Shown: positions 31,871-42,240, numbered from the stretch's first letter. The stretch: 64,000 nucleotides of DNA from Streptomyces katrae (GCF_002028425.1 NZ_CP020043.1:248001-312000), one strand, 5' to 3'. Numbers and translations are program-made. The notes: a model not told the origin generated them from the letters alone.

Positions 31871-33904
31871 CTACGGCCTCTTGCGTCCGGCCGCCGTCAG
31901 GGCCGCCGCGAGCTCGCGTTCGGTGGCGGCTACCGCGACCGGCGGGCGGGCCCAGCCGTACGCGGCGACGCGGCCCGCGACCTGGTGCGCGAGGTCCGCG
32001 ACCTCCGGGTACCCGCCCAGCACGACGGGCTCCCCGGCCGCCAGCGCGGGGGCCAGCGCGGCCAGGGCGGCCGAGGCCCTGGGGGCCACGGACAGCAGGG
32101 CCCGCCTTCCGCGCCGGCCGTGCACGAGGCCGTCGTAACAGTCCTCGGGCGCGCCGGGCGGCCGCAGCAGGCAGACCAGTCCCGTCCCGGGGGCGGCCGC
32201 CGCGCGCAGGGTGCGCGGCGGCGGGTCGGGGGGCGCGGCCGCCAGCGGCACGGGGGCTCCGTCCAGCAGCCGCAGCGCCTCGGTGACGGTGGCTCCGGGG
32301 TCCGCGTCGGCCGGGAGGCCGCGCAGCAGGCAGGCGACCTGCCACAGGATCTCGTCGGCGTCGCCGTCGGCGATCCGGGTCCGGTCGTGGACGAGCGTCA
32401 GCAGCAGCCCGCCGTCCACGTCGTGCCGGGCCGTGAGCACCAACGGCGTCCCCGTGTAGGCCTCGCACTCCTCGGCGGGGCCGACGCCGTCCCCGCCCGC
32501 CGCACCGAACGGCCCGGACGGCGCTTCCGGCCCCGCCGGGAAGGCAGGCTCCGCGAACGGCCCCGCCGGGGAGGCGGGCCGCCGGGGCCACCCCGGCGCG
32601 GACGCGGGCTCCACGAACGGCCCCGCCGGGAACGGGGACTCCGCCCACGGCCCCACCGGGGACGCGGTCTCCCCCAACTCCCCCACCGGGAACGGGGACT
32701 CCCCCAACGCCCCCGCCGGGAGCTCCGGCTGCGGAGGACCCCCGGCGGCGAGGGGGCGCGGTGCCGAGGGGAGGCGGGGTTCGCGTGGGGGCAGGAAGGC
32801 CAGGACCGACTCCGTGAGCGGGTCGTACGGGTCGCGGCCCGACCAGCGGTGGACCTGGCCGGCCGAGACCCACTCGTACGCGGCGAGGTCGACGGCCCGC
32901 CCCGCGAGGGCGGACAGCAGGTCCGCGAGGGTGCCGCCGGGGCGGACCTCCACGCCCACGGGCAGGGCGCCCAGCAGCGGCCCCGGCAGGCGGTCGGCGC
33001 CGTCGAGCGGGATGCCCCGGCCGGACACGGCGGCGCCGAAGGCCACCGGGACCGGTCCCGGACCGCCGTCGGCCGCCCGGTACAGCAGCAGCGCCCACAC
33101 CGCCTGGAGGGCGGTGCTCTCCGCAGCGCCCCGGGCGGCGGCCCAGCCGCGCAGCCGGGCCGCTTCGGCCGGGGTGAGCCGCTGCCGGGTACGGCCGTGC
33201 CCGCGCTGGTGCGTGGGGCGGCCGCGGTCGCCGGCCGGGAGGGTGGCGGAGCCCGCGGGCGGGGCGGCACGGGCCCAGAACTCGCGGGCGGGGGCCCGGT
33301 CCCGGGTGCCGATCCACTGGAGGTGGTCGCGCAGGTCGGGCCGCCGCTCACCGCCCCGGGGGCGGCCGTCGGCGGCGTGGGCGCGGTGGAAGGCGCGCAC
33401 GAGCTGCTCCGCGCCGACCGGGTCGAGGAACGCGCGGTGGTACGTGAGCAGGACCCGCGTCGAACCGTCGGGCTCCTCCAGCAGGGCGATCCGCAGCGGG
33501 TCGGGCCGGGTGAGGTCGAACTCGCGCATCCGCTCGGCGGCGAGCAGCGCCTCCCACTGGGCGCCGCCCACCGGGTGGCGGACGATCAGCGGACCGGCGG
33601 CCGGGTGGACGGCGAAACCCGGCAGCCCGGTACCGGTGCCGGAAGCAGCCGGCGCGAGCCCGGTCCGCAGCACCGCCTCCTGGTCGGTGACGGTCTGCCA
33701 GGCCCGGGTGAACCGCTCGGCGTCGAAGGGGCCGGGCAGCCGCCAGTGCAGCTGCCCGGTGTGCAGGCCGCGGCCCGGGTGGGTGAGGCCGTCGAGGAGC
33801 ACGTCGACCTGGAGGGGGGCGGCGGGGTGGACCCTCGGCCGGGGGGCGGCGAGAACCCGGGACGCCGGGGCCCGGCGCGGGCCGTCGCCGGGGCGGCCGG
33901 TCAC
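31871..33904 (-). CDS. stand-alone condensation-domain protein with altered active site
   Basis: 677 aa, starting at a GTG that overlaps the aromatase stop (GTGA). Residues about 25-400 follow an NRPS condensation domain: VLRTGLAP near 70 (C2), LLTYHRAFLDPVG near 147 (C3), DHLQWIG (C4), LPGPLLGALPVGV near 315 (C5). The catalytic HHxxxDG reads HRxxxDP, so the second histidine is Arg. A Pro/Gly-rich linker of imperfect repeats follows (residues about 390-475, units like GPFAEPAFPAG), then about 200 residues resembling the end of a condensation fold. Free condensation enzymes make amides or esters between carrier-bound acyl groups and acceptors. Given the mutation it may be a non-standard acyltransferase or a structural partner. 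Confidence 0.72.
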   Translation of the reverse strand: MTGRPGDGPRRAPASRVLAAPRPRVHPAAPLQVDVLLDGLTHPGRGLHTGQLHWRLPGPFDAERFTRAWQTVTDQEAVLRTGLAPAASGTGTGLPGFAVHPAAGPLIVRHPVGGAQWEALLAAERMREFDLTRPDPLRIALLEEPDGSTRVLLTYHRAFLDPVGAEQLVRAFHRAHAADGRPRGGERRPDLRDHLQWIGTRDRAPAREFWARAAPPAGSATLPAGDRGRPTHQRGHGRTRQRLTPAEAARLRGWAAARGAAESTALQAVWALLLYRAADGGPGPVPVAFGAAVSGRGIPLDGADRLPGPLLGALPVGVEVRPGGTLADLLSALAGRAVDLAAYEWVSAGQVHRWSGRDPYDPLTESVLAFLPPREPRLPSAPRPLAAGGPPQPELPAGALGESPFPVGELGETASPVGPWAESPFPAGPFVEPASAPGWPRRPASPAGPFAEPAFPAGPEAPSGPFGAAGGDGVGPAEECEAYTGTPLVLTARHDVDGGLLLTLVHDRTRIADGDADEILWQVACLLRGLPADADPGATVTEALRLLDGAPVPLAAAPPDPPPRTLRAAAAPGTGLVCLLRPPGAPEDCYDGLVHGRRGRRALLSVAPRASAALAALAPALAAGEPVVLGGYPEVADLAHQVAGRVAAYGWARPPVAVAATERELAAALTAAGRKRP
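32515..32725 (-). repeat. degenerate tandem repeats encoding a Pro/Gly-rich linker
   Basis: In the condensation-protein gene the plus strand repeats blocks like GGCCCCGCCGGGAACGGGGA and ACTCCCCCAACTCCCCCACC about every 30-45 bases. In protein the unit is roughly GPxxExxFPAG, six or more imperfect copies. It looks like slippage-driven growth of a flexible interdomain linker. Confidence 0.7.
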
Positions 33905-34869
33905 CGCCTCGCGCTCAGGCTCGGGACGGCCGTCTCCGCGTGCCGCCGGGCCAGGTGCAGGACGCGGGTGCAGGCACCGCCCAGGCTGCGGCGTACGTGG
34001 TCGCGGGCCTGGGCGAGGTCGGCGCCCGGGCCGAGGACCGGCTCGATGTCCTCGGCGCGCAGCAGGACCCGGTGGCTGGCGACGGCGGTGACCCCGGTCT
34101 CATCGGGGTCGACCGACCATTCGCCGGTGTGGGCGGCGAGCAGCCGCGGGGTGCGGGTCCGCTTGTAGACGATCCGTCCGGCGTGCGGGAGGCAGATCCG
34201 TACGGACTCGCTGGTGTCGGTGGTGCCGTCGGCCGCGCGGGTGTCCATGGTCAGCAGCTGGACGCCCGTACGGTCCTCGGCCACGTGTGCGCGGGTGACC
34301 TCGGGCAGGTGGGCGGGCCAGTCCCCGGCCCGGTACAGGAAGTCGTAGACGAGTTCCGGGGGTCCCTCGACGCGCACCGAGTCCTCGAAGGACAGCAGCA
34401 GGCCGTCCAGGGCGGTCCACTGCTCGGCGGTCCGCTTCAGCTGCTGGAGTTCGGCGTGGCTGTTGGCGTCGGTGGCGTCGGCGAGCCACCGGGCGCCGGC
34501 CCCGTCCCCGGGGGCCACCGCGAACCGGTGGTGCAGGGTCAGCCGGGAGCGGCCGCCGGCGAGTTCGGCGACCTCCCAGCGGCCGCTCATGGCGGTGGCC
34601 GGGGGCGCCGGGACCTCCTGGTGGAAGTCGATGGTGCGCCGTGCGGGGTCCAGGGAGCGCCGCGACACCCAGGAGGTGACGGTATCGCCCGCGGTCGCCC
34701 ACATCCCGAAGCGGTCGCTGGTCCCGTCGAAGTCCAGCCGCTCCACGTGGATGCTGGGCGGGACGAACAGCGGCCACTGCGTCGTGTCCGCGAGCAGCGC
34801 GTAGACCACACCCGCGGGGGCGGCCACGTCCACCGAGTACGACGTGTGCTGCACACGCTCACCTGACAT
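33901..34869 (-). CDS. di-domain aromatase/cyclase 1 (SRPBCC fold)
   Basis: 322 aa, two START/Bet v1-like halves. The first (residues about 5-150) has YALLADTTQWPLFVPPS and the second (about 165-310) has VYDFLYRAGDWPAHLPEV. Enzymes of this class (ActVII, Gris ARO/CYC) catalyse first-ring cyclisation and aromatisation of a poly-beta-ketone after C9 ketoreduction. Start ATG 34869 has GAGGTG upstream. It is a paralogue of the one at 45726-46679, with the same layout of RRSLDPxxxTIxFxQEVPAPP. The condensation protein is coupled to its stop. Confidence 0.94.
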   Translation of the reverse strand: MSGERVQHTSYSVDVAAPAGVVYALLADTTQWPLFVPPSIHVERLDFDGTSDRFGMWATAGDTVTSWVSRRSLDPARRTIDFHQEVPAPPATAMSGRWEVAELAGGRSRLTLHHRFAVAPGDGAGARWLADATDANSHAELQQLKRTAEQWTALDGLLLSFEDSVRVEGPPELVYDFLYRAGDWPAHLPEVTRAHVAEDRTGVQLLTMDTRAADGTTDTSESVRICLPHAGRIVYKRTRTPRLLAAHTGEWSVDPDETGVTAVASHRVLLRAEDIEPVLGPGADLAQARDHVRRSLGGACTRVLHLARRHAETAVPSLSARR

Positions 34870-34914
34870 CGGTTCACACCTCTCTGCCTCGGTCCACCAA
34901 CTTCGCGGCAGTCG

Positions 34915-34931
34915 GCGGAGCTCCGCTCGAA
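34915..34931 (-). promoter_or_regulatory. candidate SARP site, ARO/CYC 1 promoter
   Basis: Minus strand: TTCGAG then, 11 bp on, CTCCGC, 46-62 bp upstream of the ATG. Same spacing and sequence type as the other candidate sites. Confidence 0.5.
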
Positions 34932-34988
34932 AGGCCCTGGACCCCGGCTGCACGGGCCGTCCACGGGCTCTCGGGAGGCCTTGCGAAG

Positions 34989-35050
34989 ACCCCCCGGGCC
35001 GTACGGGTACCCCGGGGCCGTGCGCATACCCCCCGGGCCGGCCCCCGGGC
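34989..35050. terminator. GC-rich repeat block, possible terminator of ligase 2
   Basis: Three near copies of CCCCGGGCCGT alternate with short GTAC/GCAT spacers just after the ligase 2 stop (35056, minus strand). Overlapping self-complementary CCCGGG cores can form alternative hairpins. The termination function is inferred from position. Confidence 0.4.
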
Positions 35051-35055
35051 ATGTG

Positions 35056-36705
35056 TCAGAGGGAGGCTTCGGCCGCCGCCCGGTGGTGCAGTTCGCGGCG
35101 CAGGGAGCGCCGCTCGGGCTTTCCGGCGGGGGTGCGCGGCACGGCGCCGATCAGCTCGACGCGCCGGATCTGCTCGTGCGGGCCGAGCTGTCCGTTGGCC
35201 GTCTCGACGATGGAGTCGAGGACGTCGAGCAGCCCGGGCGCGGTCGGGTCGTGCAGGACGAGCCCGAGCCAGGCGACGGCTCCGTGGACCGGGTCGGGCC
35301 AGCCGACGACGACGCAGTCGGCGACCCGGGGGTCGGCGGCGAGGACGGATTCGACGGCGGTGGGCGAGACGAGTTCGCCGTCGTAGGAGAAGACGTCGTC
35401 GAGCCGGTCGACGAGGTACAGCTCCCCGTCCGGGCCGATGCGGCCGACGTCCTTGGTGGAGAACCAGCCGTCCTCCCCGGCGGCCGGCCCGTTCTCCCCG
35501 AGGTAGCCGGCCATCAGCTGGGGCCCGCTCAGCTGCACCTCGCCGGTCTCGCCGGGGCCGAGCGGCAGGCCGGTGCCGGGGTGCACGATGCGGCAGGCGG
35601 TGCCGGGGACGGGGGTGCCGACGGAGCCGGAGCCGGAAAGGTCCTCGCCGGGCCGCTGGGAGTGGGTGAGCGGGGCGAGTTCGACCAGGCCGTACCCCTG
35701 CAGGACGGGGACGCCGAGCCGGTCGGAGAGCAGCCGGGCGTCCGCGGGGGCGAGGGCGCTGCCGCCGGAGAGGACGGCGGTGAGCCGGTCGAGGGCGGGA
35801 GCGGCGGGCAGGGGGAAGCCGGGCAGTTCCCCGGCGCCCGGGAGTTCGCCGTGGCGCAGGTCGGCGGCGAGCTGGTGCAGCCGGGCGGGCAGGCTGTAGA
35901 GGTGGGTGGCGCCGGTACGGGCGGCCAGGGCGAGGGCGGCCGCGGGGCGCGGGGCGGGGCACAGCACCTGGCAGGCGCCCGCGAGGACGGCCGAGTTGAG
36001 GTGCATCGGCTGGTAGAGCGGCAGGTGGTTGAGGACCACCGAGCCGGAGTCGAGCCGGTGGGCGGCGGCCGTCTGCGCGGCGTTGGCGAGCAGGTTGCGG
36101 TGGGTCAGCCGGACGCCCTTGGGGCGGCCGGTGGTCCCGGTGGTGAACTGCACGCACACCACGGCGTTCGGGTCGAAGGGCTCGTCGGGGCGAGGGCCGG
36201 GCTGCGGGGCGCGGTCGAGGGCGACGGACAGCGGCAGGGCGTCGGCGGGCACGATCCCGTCGGGTGCGTCGGTGACGACGATCTCGCGCAGCAGGGGCAG
36301 CCGGTCGGCGGTCTTGACGAGCTGTTCGGCGGCGGCGGTGGGCAGGAAGGCGATCTCGACGTCGGCCAGTTCGCAGACGCGGCGCAGTCCCGCGGCCCGG
36401 ATCAGGGGGTTGAGGAGGACGACGGTGTTGCCGCTGCGGATGGTGCCGTAGTAGGCGGCGGCGAACTCCTCGTCGAGGGTGTTGGCGACGCCGACGCGGG
36501 CCCCGCGCCGGCCGAGGGCGTGTTCGAGGTAGGCGGCGAACCGGTCGGCGCGGGCGTCGAGTTCGGCGAAGGTCCGCGTACCGTGGGGGGAGCGGAACGC
36601 ACAGGCGGCGGGGTCGCGTTCCGCGGCCCGGCGCAGCAGTCCGTCGAGCGGCAGCTCCCTGCGGCGGGTCGGTTGCGGGCGGCGGCTGAGGCGGTAGATC
36701 GGCAC
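35056..36705 (-). CDS. acyl-CoA/aryl-CoA ligase 2 (AMP-forming)
   Basis: 549 aa from GTG 36705, with AGGAGG upstream. ANL-family motifs: FTTGTTGRPKGV near residue 188, YGLVELAPLTH near 335, DGWFSTKDVGRI, and the adenylation lysine in PRTPAGKPERR. Closely related to ligase 1, probably by duplication within this cluster, so the two may activate different acids: for example a starter acid for the aromatic PKS and the chain released by the type I PKS. It is divergently transcribed from the CCR gene; the shared region holds a TTCGAA-centred double SARP-type site. Confidence 0.93.
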   Translation of the reverse strand: MPIYRLSRRPQPTRRRELPLDGLLRRAAERDPAACAFRSPHGTRTFAELDARADRFAAYLEHALGRRGARVGVANTLDEEFAAAYYGTIRSGNTVVLLNPLIRAAGLRRVCELADVEIAFLPTAAAEQLVKTADRLPLLREIVVTDAPDGIVPADALPLSVALDRAPQPGPRPDEPFDPNAVVCVQFTTGTTGRPKGVRLTHRNLLANAAQTAAAHRLDSGSVVLNHLPLYQPMHLNSAVLAGACQVLCPAPRPAAALALAARTGATHLYSLPARLHQLAADLRHGELPGAGELPGFPLPAAPALDRLTAVLSGGSALAPADARLLSDRLGVPVLQGYGLVELAPLTHSQRPGEDLSGSGSVGTPVPGTACRIVHPGTGLPLGPGETGEVQLSGPQLMAGYLGENGPAAGEDGWFSTKDVGRIGPDGELYLVDRLDDVFSYDGELVSPTAVESVLAADPRVADCVVVGWPDPVHGAVAWLGLVLHDPTAPGLLDVLDSIVETANGQLGPHEQIRRVELIGAVPRTPAGKPERRSLRRELHHRAAAEASL

Positions 36706-36745
36706 GGCGCGTCCTCCTGGTCGGGCTGATCCCTGGATCTCCGGA

Positions 36746-36772
36746 TCCCTGGTCGCTGGTCCCTGGTCGCTG
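36746..36772. repeat. two 13-bp direct repeats upstream of ligase 2
   Basis: TCCCTGGTCGCTG occurs at 36746-36758 and 36760-36772, with related GATCCCTGGATC copies just before. The function is unknown; it lies in the divergent ligase 2/CCR promoter region. Confidence 0.6.
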
Positions 36773-36801
36773 ATCCCGACGCATCACGGTCCGCACCTCC
36801 G

Positions 36802-36829
36802 GTTGAGGGCGCTTCGAAGGTGACTCGAT
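36802..36829. promoter_or_regulatory. candidate divergent SARP site between ligase 2 and CCR
   Basis: A central palindrome TTCGAA (36813-36818) pairs with CTCGAT 11 bp downstream on the plus strand (toward CCR) and with CTCAAC 11 bp downstream on the minus strand (toward ligase 2). Both pairs fit the TTCGAR-N5-CTCNR pattern seen elsewhere here. It could serve both divergent promoters. No other element stands out in 36706-36950 except the 13-bp repeats. Confidence 0.55.
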
Positions 36830-36950
36830 CCCGCCGTCGTCGAGCGTTCCTCCGGCGGCCTTCGACGCCCGGGGCGGAGCCTGCGGGCACGCGCTTCGGC
36901 GGACCCGCACGTCCGGCGCCGCCGCATCCCTCCGTCGCAAGGGAAGTCAC

Positions 36951-38291
36951 GTGGACGAGATCGTCGAGGCCCTGCTCTCCGAGGACGCGCTGCCCGGGGA
37001 CTTCGCGGCGCTGCCGCTGCCGGAGGCGTACCGGGGCAACGTGGTGTGCCGGGACGAGACCGGCATGTTCACGGGGATCCCCTCGGCGGAGAAGGACCCG
37101 CGCAAGTCCCTGCACCTGCAGGAGGTGCCGACGCCGCAGCCGGGTCCGGGCGAGGCGCTGGTCGCGGTGATGGCGAGCGCGATCAACTACAACACCGTCT
37201 GGAGCTCGATCTTCGAGCCGCTGCCGACCTTCGGTTTCCTGGAGCGCTACGGCCGTCTCTCGGAGCTCACCCGCCGCCACGACCTCCCGTACCACGTGCT
37301 GGGTTCGGACCTGGCGGGCGTGGTGCTGCGCACCGGCCCGGGTGTGAACCGGTGGAAGGCGGGCGACCGGGTGGTGGCGCACTGCCTGTCGGTGGAGCTG
37401 GAGTCGGCCGACGGGCACGACGACACGATGCTCGATCCGGAGCAGCGGATCTGGGGCTTCGAGACCAACTTCGGCGGTCTGGCGGAGCTGGCCCTGGTGA
37501 AGTCCAACCAGCTGATGCCCAAGCCCGAGCACCTGACCTGGGAGGAGGCCGCCGCCCCGGGTCTGGTGAACTCCACCGCCTACCGCCAGCTGGTCTCCCG
37601 CAACGGCGCCGGGATGAAGCAGGGCGACAACGTGCTGATCTGGGGCGCCAGCGGCGGCCTGGGCTCGTACGCCACCCAGCTGGCGCTGGCCGGCGGCGCC
37701 CACCCGGTCTGCGTGGTCTCCTCCCCGGAGAAGGCGGAGATCTGCCGTTCCATGGGCGCCGAGGCGGTCATCGACCGGACCGCCGAGGGGTACAGGTTCT
37801 GGAAGGACGAGCGGACGCAGGATCCCGGGGAGTGGAAGCGCTTCGGCAAGCGCATCCGGGAGCTGACGGGCGGGGAGGACGTGGACATCGTCTTCGAGCA
37901 TCCGGGCCGCGAGACCTTCGGCGCCTCCGTCTACGTCACCCGCAAGGGCGGCACGATCACCACCTGCGCCTCGACCTCGGGCTACATGCACGAGTACGAC
38001 AACCGCTACCTGTGGATGTCGCTGAAGCGGATCATCGGCTCGCACTTCGCGAACTACCGCGAGGCCTGGGAGGCCAACCGCCTCATCGCCAAGGGCAAGA
38101 TCCACCCCACCCTCTCGAAGACCTACTCCCTGGAGCAGACCGGGCAGGCCGCCTACGACGTCCACCGCAACCTCCACCAGGGCAAGGTCGGCGTCCTCGC
38201 CCTCGCCCCCCGGGAGGGCCTGGGCGTGCGCGACCACGAGCTGCGCGCGAAGCACCTGGAGGCGGTCAACCGCTTCCGCCCCCGGGCCTGA
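36951..38291 (+). CDS. ccr: crotonyl-CoA carboxylase/reductase
   Basis: 446 aa from GTG 36951. It is a medium-chain dehydrogenase/reductase with the NADPH loop GASGGLGSYA near residue 230. Residues described for CO2 binding in Kitasatospora CCR can be seen in their contexts: Asn in AINYNTVW, Phe-Glu in IWGFETNFGG and His in GSHFANYREAW. It should therefore carboxylate as well as reduce, turning crotonyl-CoA into ethylmalonyl-CoA (or a longer enoyl-CoA into its alkylmalonyl-CoA). No AT in this window has a typical ethylmalonyl signature, so its product is used by an upstream module, by the odd AT at 8450-9330, or for general C4 metabolism. Confidence 0.95.
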   Translation: MDEIVEALLSEDALPGDFAALPLPEAYRGNVVCRDETGMFTGIPSAEKDPRKSLHLQEVPTPQPGPGEALVAVMASAINYNTVWSSIFEPLPTFGFLERYGRLSELTRRHDLPYHVLGSDLAGVVLRTGPGVNRWKAGDRVVAHCLSVELESADGHDDTMLDPEQRIWGFETNFGGLAELALVKSNQLMPKPEHLTWEEAAAPGLVNSTAYRQLVSRNGAGMKQGDNVLIWGASGGLGSYATQLALAGGAHPVCVVSSPEKAEICRSMGAEAVIDRTAEGYRFWKDERTQDPGEWKRFGKRIRELTGGEDVDIVFEHPGRETFGASVYVTRKGGTITTCASTSGYMHEYDNRYLWMSLKRIIGSHFANYREAWEANRLIAKGKIHPTLSKTYSLEQTGQAAYDVHRNLHQGKVGVLALAPREGLGVRDHELRAKHLEAVNRFRPRA

Positions 38292-38311
38292 CCCTGCTTG
38301 TCGATCATTAA

Positions 38312-38354
38312 CGGCGTTAACGCCGCGCCGCCGCCACGCCGCCGTTAACGGCGG
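38312..38354. repeat. paired GTTAAC palindromes upstream of argG
   Basis: CGGCGTTAACGCCG (38312-38325) and CCGCCGTTAACGGCGG (38339-38354) are perfect palindromes sharing a TTAACGGCG core, with a further copy of that core at 38308-38316. The pair could be a terminator for CCR or an operator for argG. Confidence 0.6.
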
Positions 38355-38366
38355 AGCTCGCTCCAC

Positions 38367-39856
<1,490 letters not shown>

Positions 39857-39860
39857 GTCA

Positions 39861-40012
39861 TCTCTTTCGGATCTTGCCGGTTAAGCCCGCGTCGTTCGGT
39901 GCCGTGCATCGGCGCCTTGGCGGGGCGCCGCCGTACTGGACGTACTTGGTGCCCCGCCAAGGCGGCGAGGTGCGGTGCCGGGCGGCGCGGGCCAGGCAAG
40001 ATCCGGAAGAGA
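39861..40012. repeat. 152-bp imperfect palindrome between convergent genes
   Basis: Outer arms 39861-39878 and 39995-40012 match at 17 of 18 positions. The inner core 39915-39929 / 39948-39962 (CCTTGGCGGGGCGCC against GGTGCCCCGCCAAGG) pairs at 14 of 15, and the arms between remain largely complementary. The centre carries GTAC-TGGAC-GTAC. No ORF or transposase is present. It can act as a bidirectional terminator between argG and the ActIV-like gene, or be a MITE-like or mobile-repeat relic. Confidence 0.75.
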
Positions 40013-40066
40013 CGGCCTGGCAGACCCCGTACCCCACGGCCCCCGGACTGCCCGTCCGCACCGCCC

Positions 40067-40984
40067 TCAGGCGGCGCAGGCGGGCAGTCCGCCGTGGTAC
40101 TCGACCATCTCGCAGAACATCTGCTCCACGTCGAGCCGGTGCCCCGGCTCCGCGCCCCGCGCCTCCGCGTAGGCGCGGTGCAGGTTGGGCACCAGCCGCT
40201 CGGCGTCCAGGAGCTCCGCGTACGGGCCGAGGTCGGCCTCCCGCGCGGCCTCCAGCGGGGTCAGCCCCGCCGCAAGGCCCTCGACGGCCAGCCGCTGGAG
40301 CAGGCGCAGGTAGCCGGCGGTGGCGTCGAGCAGTGCGGGGCCGCCGACCGGCCCGTGACCGGCGACGACGGTCCGCGGGCCGAGGGCGCGCAGCCGCTCG
40401 ACGACGGCGAGGGAGCCGGAGACCGAGCCGGTCAGGCAGAACGGCGTGGCCCCGGACATCACGATGTCCCCGGTGAACAGGACCCGCTGCCGCGGCAGCC
40501 AGACCACCGTGTCCCCGACGGTGTGGGCGGTGCCGGGGTGGATCAGCTCGACGGGGAACTCCCCCGGGTGCAGGGTGAGCCGGTCGCGGAAGGTCAGCCC
40601 GGGCAGTTCCACGCGGACCTCCCCCCAGGGGACGTCCGGCCACAGCCGCGTCAGGTGCAGACCGGCCAGGGCCATCTCGGCGCGCGCCGCCTCGTGGGCG
40701 ACGACCAGCGCCCGGTCGGCGAAGAACCGGTTCCCGAACGTGTGGTCGCCGTGCGAGTGGGTGTTCACCACGAAGCGCGGGGCGTGCGGGGTGATCCGGG
40801 CGACCGCCTCCCCCAGGGCCCGCGTACGGGCCTCGGTGGCGGCCGTGTCGACCAGCACGGGCCGGCCGCCGTCCGGGGCGATCAGCCCGGCGTTGTTCAG
40901 GCACCAGCCGCCGTCGGGCTGGAGGTAGGCCCAGACGTGCTCGGCCACCTCCTCCATCCGGGGCCCGCCGACGCTGCCGGTCAC
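40067..40984 (-). CDS. metallo-beta-lactamase-fold cyclase/thioesterase, ActIV-like
   Basis: 305 aa from GTG 40984, which overlaps the KS-beta stop (GTGA); ATG 40957 is an alternative. The metal motif is NTHSHGDHTFGN near residue 85, with GTAHTVGD and FTGDIVMSG further on. In actinorhodin biosynthesis ActIV, an enzyme of this fold and size, closes the second ring and hydrolyses the aromatic product from the ACP. The position directly behind KS-alpha and CLF supports the same job here. A generic MBL hydrolase cannot be excluded from sequence alone. Confidence 0.83.
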   Translation of the reverse strand: MTGSVGGPRMEEVAEHVWAYLQPDGGWCLNNAGLIAPDGGRPVLVDTAATEARTRALGEAVARITPHAPRFVVNTHSHGDHTFGNRFFADRALVVAHEAARAEMALAGLHLTRLWPDVPWGEVRVELPGLTFRDRLTLHPGEFPVELIHPGTAHTVGDTVVWLPRQRVLFTGDIVMSGATPFCLTGSVSGSLAVVERLRALGPRTVVAGHGPVGGPALLDATAGYLRLLQRLAVEGLAAGLTPLEAAREADLGPYAELLDAERLVPNLHRAYAEARGAEPGHRLDVEQMFCEMVEYHGGLPACAA

Positions 40985-42240
40985 CGTCCCCGGACCACCA
41001 TGGCCGCGTTGAAGCCGCCCCGGCCCCGTGCCAGCACCAGCGCCGTGCGCAGCCGGGCGGGCCGGCGGACCTCGGTCACGAGGTCGACCGGGCAGTCCGC
41101 GGCGGGCGGCCCGGCGTGCACGGTCGGCGGGATCACGCCGTCGCGCAGCGACAGCAGGGCCGCGGCCAGGTCGAGGGAGGCGCCGCCCGCGGCGAGCCGG
41201 CCCGTCATGGTCTTGGGCGCGGTCACCGGGACCCCGTACTCCCCGAAGACCTCGGCGAGGGCCGCGGCCTCGGCCCGGTCGGCCGCGCGCCGCCCGGCCG
41301 CGTCGGCGAAGACCACGTCCACGTCGGCGGGGGCCAGCCCGGCCTCGCGCAGGGCCAGCGCGGCGGCGTCGCGCAGCCGGGGGGCGCCGCCCGAGCCGGG
41401 CGGCGGATCGAAGGTGGCCGCGTAGCCGGCGACCTCCCCGTAGGGGCGGGCGCCGCGCTCGCGGGCGGCGGCCGCGTCCTCCAGGACCAGCAGGGCCCCG
41501 CCCTCGCCGACGACGTGCCCGCCGGCCTCCTCGGAGAAGGGCAGGTAGGCGCGCTCGGGGTCCTCGCTGGTGCTGAGCTCGCCGGAGGCCAGGTGGGCGG
41601 CCCAGCCCCAGGGGCAGAGGGAGGAGTCCATGCCGCCGGTGACGACGAGCCGGATGCCCTTGCGGAGCTGGCGGCGGGCCTGCGCCACCGCGTCGAGCCC
41701 GCCGGCCTGCTCGCTGACCAGGACGCTGTTGGGGCCGCGCATGCCGTTCTTGATGGAGATCTGGCCGCTGTTGACGGCGTAGAACCAGGCGAAGGACTGG
41801 TAGGCGCTGACGTACTGGCCGCCCTTGCTCCACAGGGCCTGGAGCTCGCGCTGCCCGAACTCGTAGCCGCCGGCCGAGCTGGCGGTGATCACCCCGGCCG
41901 CGTAGTCGGGCAGCCCGGCGGGATCCACGCCGGCGTCGGCGAGGGCCTCGTCGGCGGCGGTGAGGGCGAGCCGGGTCACCTGGTCGGTCTGCGGCAGCAG
42001 CCGGCCGGGCAGGTGCTCGGCGGCGTCGAAGCCCCGGACCTCCCCGGCCAGCTTCGCCGGGTACTGGCCGGCGTCGAAGCGGGTGACCGGGCGGATGCCG
42101 CTCTCGCCGCGCAGGACCGCGCTCCACCAGGCCTCGGTGCCCAGCCCGTTCGGGGCGGCGACGCCGATCCCGGTGATCACGGGGGCGGCGGAGGCGGCCG
42201 CCGCCGACATCACCGGGGCGGCTGCGGTCTGCGTGCTCAT
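40981..42240 (-). CDS. type II PKS ketosynthase beta subunit / chain length factor
   Basis: 419 aa; ATG overlaps the KS-alpha stop (ATGA). It is KS-like but the active-site Cys is Gln in [13 protein letters not shown], the hallmark of CLF. It forms a heterodimer with KS-alpha and sets the number of malonyl units. The first 20 residues are an Ala-rich extension. Chain length cannot be read reliably from the visible gate residues without an alignment. Confidence 0.96.
   Translation of the reverse strand: MSTQTAAAPVMSAAAASAAPVITGIGVAAPNGLGTEAWWSAVLRGESGIRPVTRFDAGQYPAKLAGEVRGFDAAEHLPGRLLPQTDQVTRLALTAADEALADAGVDPAGLPDYAAGVITASSAGGYEFGQRELQALWSKGGQYVSAYQSFAWFYAVNSGQISIKNGMRGPNSVLVSEQAGGLDAVAQARRQLRKGIRLVVTGGMDSSLCPWGWAAHLASGELSTSEDPERAYLPFSEEAGGHVVGEGGALLVLEDAAAARERGARPYGEVAGYAATFDPPPGSGGAPRLRDAAALALREAGLAPADVDVVFADAAGRRAADRAEAAALAEVFGEYGVPVTAPKTMTGRLAAGGASLDLAAALLSLRDGVIPPTVHAGPPAADCPVDLVTEVRRPARLRTALVLARGRGGFNAAMVVRGR

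Noticed and set aside
32515-32725. Repeat block first considered as a CRISPR or VNTR locus
   Set aside because: The repeats are imperfect, lack unique spacers and stay in frame inside the condensation-protein gene, so they are a coding linker expansion.
39858-40904. Alternative minus-strand frame over the palindrome and the ActIV-like gene
   Set aside because: Arg/Pro-rich shadow of the metallo-beta-lactamase frame, which contains the intact HxHxDH motif.
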